Shown here: piece by piece, positions 4,416-6,538 of the stretch | Layout: each line of letters starts with the position of its first letter | Numbering within the stretch: the stretch's first letter is position 1 | DNA from: CAYJOG01 sp964371695 [NCBI: uncultured bacterium] | GTDB taxonomy: Bacteria; CAYJOG01 | Assembly (NCBI GenBank): GCA_964371695.1 | Contig: CAYJOG010000175.1 | Location: forward strand, 1-6,538 | DNA: 6,538 bases | Direction: 5' to 3' | Notes under the pieces: generated by a model | What the model was told of the DNA's origin: nothing | Seen by the model: only the letters and a program-made list of their open reading frames with translations | Database searches by the model: none | Made by a program: the position numbers and the translations under genes

Positions 4416-5126
4416 TCATGTTTTTTTCAGCCCATACACCCAGCGGGTGTCTGTTCTTTTGGGGGGCTGGCCAAAGGCGGCAGGCGAAAAGGGGCCTTGC
4501 AGCGCTGCGCCCAGAGACACCGCCATCCGGGACATTTGCACCGGCCCCGCCAGAAAACGGTGCTGGGGCAAAAAACGTTTCATCAAAGCCTGCCGCCGCC
4601 AGCCACCCCAGGGCCAGGGGGGCAGGCTCAGCCACAGACCCTTTCCAGTCACCGCCAGCAGCGCGGCGAGGTGCGCCGCCGGGCGGCGGGTGTGTTCCAG
4701 GCCGTGCCACCACACCACCCAGTCCACGGACTGCTCCACCGGCGGCGCGGTGCGGCGAGGCACCTGCAACAGCGGCGCGGCGGGGGACTCCAGGCTGGTC
4801 CAGACCCGTTCGCTGGTGCGCACCGCCCGCTCAAAAGGAATCTGGGGCCGCTGATGCAACGGGTCGGTGATGAGCAGCACGGCCCCTTCGCGGATTTCTG
4901 CCGACAGCGACTGGCGAAAGGCGCGCCACGCGGGGTCCAGGAGGTGTTCTTCCTGCGGGTTTTCGGTTTCTTCGGGTGCGAGCGGCCCGGCGGGGTCCAC
5001 AAAAACCGCGCCGCAGCCGGTACACGTCAGGGGCCACAACACACGCCCCCCGGCGTCTTTCCACGGTTTGCCCTGTCGGGCGAACTGGTTGTCACAGATC
5101 AGGCAACTGGCTTTTCGCACCGCCAC
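4416..5126 (-). CDS. Zinc-knuckle, degenerate methyltransferase-like protein
   Basis: This is about 236 aa from GTG 5126 (or 234 aa from GTG 5120); no in-frame ATG exists near the N-terminus. The frame stays open to 5645, but that part lies antisense to the next gene. The N-terminus has CLIC (8-11) and CTGC (35-38) flanking an aromatic/basic stretch with GAVFVDP after it, the two-CxxC zinc knuckle often fused to class I SAM-dependent methyltransferases. The body keeps the late part of that fold: SVDWVVWWHGLEHTRRP (133-149) matches the usual D-x-V-x(4)-x-L-E-H-x(2)-D/R-P segment, followed by LLAVTGKGLWLSLPP and a C-terminal FLAGPVQMSRMAVSLGA region. The glycine-rich SAM-binding loop expected at about 82-94 is instead AVLLITDPLHQRP. 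It may be catalytically inactive or use a changed cofactor site. Substrate unknown. It is divergent from the gene at 5163. Confidence 0.6.
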   Translation of the reverse strand: MAVRKASCLICDNQFARQGKPWKDAGGRVLWPLTCTGCGAVFVDPAGPLAPEETENPQEEHLLDPAWRAFRQSLSAEIREGAVLLITDPLHQRPQIPFERAVRTSERVWTSLESPAAPLLQVPRRTAPPVEQSVDWVVWWHGLEHTRRPAAHLAALLAVTGKGLWLSLPPWPWGGWRRQALMKRFLPQHRFLAGPVQMSRMAVSLGAALQGPFSPAAFGQPPKRTDTRWVYGLKKT

Positions 5127-5137
5127 AAAGAATAAAG

Positions 5138-5162
5138 GCGGCAGGCCGCTTACAATAAAAAC
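5138..5162 (+). promoter_or_regulatory. Divergent intergenic region with possible leaderless promoter
   Basis: TACAAT (5151-5156) lies 6 bases before the ATG at 5163, so transcription from it would start at or next to the start codon; no Shine-Dalgarno sequence is present. A GCGGC-AG-GCCGC inverted repeat (5138-5149) precedes it and lies between the two divergent start codons, a possible operator. No recognisable -35 was found. Confidence 0.3.
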
Positions 5163-6302
5163 ATGCGTCTGCACCGCCTGCTCTGGTTGTGGCCCGCCCT
5201 GCTGGGCGCAACACCCCTGGGCGCGGCCACGCTGACGGACCTTCCCCCCCCGGTGGCGGAAGAAGCCCCCGCCGCACCGGCCCTGGCCATTGGCGATGTG
5301 TATGCCGAGGGGGCGTTGGCGCTGGTTTATGCGGGGCCGGAAACGGGACTGAAAGAGGGCGACCGTGTGCCCGTGCGCCGTTTTGGCCGTGTGCTGGGCC
5401 ACTGGGTGGTGACTCACGTGGCGCGGGACATCACCCGTGGCCGGTTTGAACCCCGCGAGGCGGGCGTGACCATGAAACCCACCGACACGCTGGACATGGC
5501 CAGCCTTGTGGTGGCCCCGGCCCCCGCGCCGGTGCATCCGCCCCTGGCCTTTGCCCCCTCGCCCGCCATGGGGGCCAGCCTGTTCACCACCACCCCCTTC
5601 ACCGAAACCGGCACGGCGCTGGGCGTGAACTTTGCCCGCACACAAAACCTTGTCGAGAGCACCGGCTTTGCCATGGACGCCGACCTGGCCACCACCACGC
5701 TGCGCCTCACGCCCCGGCGGGGTTACAGCCTAGGCTTTTCGCGCCAGCAGGCCGAACTCACCAGCACCTTGGGCAGCACCAGCGAAATCCACACACAAAT
5801 CTGGAGCTTGGCCTATACCCGCGACAAAGCCGCCAAAAGCCTCTCCAGCCGGGTGTTTCCCTCGCTGGGCGTGGCGGCCCTGCGGTTTGACACCGGCGAG
5901 GGGGGGTTTGATGAAACCCGGCTTTTTGGCTATGCCACGCTGGCGGCCCACCGGGGGCCGCAACACGCCTATGCGGGCGTGGGTTTTGTGGGGGGCACGG
6001 GATATGGCGCGTCACGGCCTTCGTTGCTGCTGGGCCTGCGGCGCACCATGGGGCGGCGGCTGGGCCTGGGGGCTGGTTATGCCAGTCGCGATTACCTTAA
6101 AGAAACCACGCTGAACCAACGCCTGCCCTATGAAAGCGCCCGCCTGGGACTGCCCCTGCCGCTGGTGTGTGAGGGCTGCCGCAACGACGCCCTTTCCCTG
6201 AGCCTGGATTATTCTCTGGGCGGTGGCCGCACCATGACGCTGGGGGTGTACGACGCCCTGGATATCGCCGCGCCGTCCCTGAGTGTCGAGAGCCGGTTTT
6301 AG
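5163..6302 (+). CDS. Exported protein, probable outer-membrane beta-barrel
   Basis: This is a 379-aa protein I do not recognise by name. Residues 1-22 are a clear signal peptide (MRLHRLLWLWPALLGATPLG, cleavage near AA-TL). A small domain follows (about 42-118): IGDVYAEGALALVYAGPETGLKEGDRVPVRRFGR and so on, with a GLKEGDRV turn and alternating strands, resembling SH3-like or FlgT-C-type domains that sense a short beta module. A Pro/Ala linker (118-135) leads to a 240-residue region of alternating hydrophobic/polar strands rich in Gly, Thr, Leu and aromatic residues (for example RRGYSLGFSRQQAELTSTL, HAYAGVGFVGGTGYG, RLGLGAGYASRDYL, DALSLSLDYSLGGGRTMTLG). It ends in SLSVESRF with a terminal Phe, the typical last-strand signal of outer-membrane barrels. 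One CEGC pair (336-339) could form a disulfide in a loop. It is transcribed divergently from the methyltransferase-like gene. The barrel call is inference from strand pattern and C-terminus. Confidence 0.65.
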   Translation: MRLHRLLWLWPALLGATPLGAATLTDLPPPVAEEAPAAPALAIGDVYAEGALALVYAGPETGLKEGDRVPVRRFGRVLGHWVVTHVARDITRGRFEPREAGVTMKPTDTLDMASLVVAPAPAPVHPPLAFAPSPAMGASLFTTTPFTETGTALGVNFARTQNLVESTGFAMDADLATTTLRLTPRRGYSLGFSRQQAELTSTLGSTSEIHTQIWSLAYTRDKAAKSLSSRVFPSLGVAALRFDTGEGGFDETRLFGYATLAAHRGPQHAYAGVGFVGGTGYGASRPSLLLGLRRTMGRRLGLGAGYASRDYLKETTLNQRLPYESARLGLPLPLVCEGCRNDALSLSLDYSLGGGRTMTLGVYDALDIAAPSLSVESRF

Positions 6303-6324
6303 GGCAACGTCTTCTTTCTGGTGG

Positions 6325-6343
6325 CGCAGGCATCTTGCCTGCG
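6325..6343. repeat. 8-bp hairpin after the barrel gene
   Basis: CGCAGGCA-TCT-TGCCTGCG is a perfect 8-bp stem with a 3-base loop, 22 bases after the stop codon and preceded by GGTGG. No T run follows directly, so it could be another member of the palindrome family or a weak transcript-end stabiliser. Confidence 0.6.
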
Positions 6344-6367
6344 TTCATATTAAAAGGCAGGCGAGAC

Positions 6368-6436
6368 CCCATAGCTGCTAACTTTTGACAAGAAATCAGG
6401 GTTTTATTCGCTTTAACAGGAGTAGGCGCGGTGTCC
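6368..6436 (+). repeat. Composite GTAG repeat, truncated copy F
   Basis: CCCATAGCTGCTAACTTTT (6368-6386), AGAAATCAGGGTTTT (6391-6405) and GGAGTAG followed by GCGCGGTGTCC (to 6436) appear in the same order as in the degenerate copy E at 4401-4327. The head and first arm match the element at 4256-4230 exactly. The second arm (CACCGCGC) is missing and is replaced by unrelated sequence leading into a 14-bp inverted repeat. Confidence 0.75.
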
Positions 6437-6440
6437 TCAT

Positions 6441-6484
6441 ACCAATGAACATTCAAAACAGCAGGAATGTTCATTGGTTTTATT
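6441..6484 (+). terminator. 14-bp perfect inverted repeat, terminator-like
   Basis: ACCAATGAACATTC (6441-6454) and GAATGTTCATTGGT (6465-6478) form a perfect 14-bp stem with a 10-base loop, followed by TTTATT. It could terminate transcription from the barrel gene 140 bp upstream, but it is AT-rich for a terminator stem and starts exactly where a repeat copy breaks off, so it may instead be a mobile-element relic. Confidence 0.45.
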
Positions 6485-6490
6485 GGCCTT

Positions 6491-6509
6491 GCCGTTCATC
6501 GTGAACGGC
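6491..6509. repeat. 8-bp hairpin at the right end
   Basis: GCCGTTCA-TCG-TGAACGGC is a perfect 8-bp stem with a 3-base loop, 12 bases after the preceding inverted repeat. No T tract or GTAG head accompanies it. Its role is unknown. Confidence 0.55.
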
Positions 6510-6538
6510 TGCGGCCCGGCGCGGCGCAGGCAAAGCCC

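Larger units (their letters stand above)
6303..6538. other. Non-coding, hairpin-rich tail of the window
   Basis: There are no convincing open reading frames in these 236 bp. The region holds hairpins at 6325-6343, 6441-6478 and 6491-6509, and a composite repeat copy at 6368-6436. A partial GGCAGGCGAGACCCC (6356-6370) looks like a broken palindrome arm. Confidence 0.75.

Noticed and set aside
4226-4870. Plus-strand open frame of 214 codons from the repeat cluster into the methyltransferase-like gene
   Set aside because: It begins within a GTAG repeat and runs antisense to the leftward gene, with no ribosome site or domain pattern.
5127-5645. N-terminal extension of the leftward methyltransferase-like frame to an ATG at 5645
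   Set aside because: The extra 170 residues are antisense to the signal peptide and first domain of the exported barrel protein and have low-complexity His/Gly/Arg composition. The zinc knuckle starts just after GTG 5126.
21-6436. CRISPR array
   Set aside because: The repeats are dispersed, in both orientations, with unequal spacing and different palindromes, and no cas genes are present.
6097-6474. Minus-strand open frame over the 3' end of the barrel gene
   Set aside because: It is largely antisense to the barrel coding sequence and starts inside the hairpin-rich non-coding tail; it has no ribosome site and no recognisable features.

Overview
The window carries a GC-rich bacterial chromosome segment from a Gram-negative (diderm) organism. 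The evidence is a complete TonB-ExbB-ExbD energy-transducing set, proteins with export signals, and a probable outer-membrane barrel. Short interspersed palindromes headed by GGAGTAG/GTAG, with arms such as CCCCGGCG-CTCGCCGGGG, are of a kind I associate with Verrucomicrobiota and related PVC lineages. That placement is impressionistic and of low confidence; no rRNA or marker gene is present.

Layout. Positions 1-149 hold a repeat copy and a possible promoter. Four rightward genes follow: an exported thioredoxin-fold protein without catalytic cysteines (150-728), a YciI-like protein (758-1063), and an overlapping antitoxin/ParE-like toxin pair (1075-1287, 1271-1555). Facing them, with 1 bp between stop codons, is the leftward cluster exbB (3942-3334), exbD (3330-2902) and tonB (2705-1557). 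exbB and exbD are 3 bp apart, whereas exbD and tonB are separated by 196 bp containing an inverted pair of GTAG palindromes. A Fur-box-like sequence overlaps a plausible promoter upstream of exbB, so iron-regulated expression is likely.

The 473 bp between exbB and the next gene (3943-4415) contain no credible ORF. They hold the promoter/Fur region, a short palindrome, three repeat copies and a separate hairpin. A leftward gene for a degenerate zinc-knuckle/methyltransferase-like protein (about 5126-4416) then diverges, across 36 bp, from a rightward gene for an exported protein that probably forms an outer-membrane beta-barrel (5163-6302). The last 236 bp (6303-6538) are non-coding and rich in hairpins, including a repeat copy whose palindrome is broken off next to a 14-bp inverted repeat.

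How it works together. ExbB/ExbD would use the proton gradient to drive TonB, which would energise outer-membrane receptors; no receptor is encoded here. The toxin-antitoxin pair is a compact accessory module. I see no defence island, phage, CRISPR array or transposase. The most unusual feature is the composite repeat family: GTAG palindromes accompanied by two conserved boxes (AAATCAGGGGTTTTTGCC-like and CCCATTGCTGTCAGGTTT-like), arranged singly or as inverted pairs, including one pair inside the tonB system operon.
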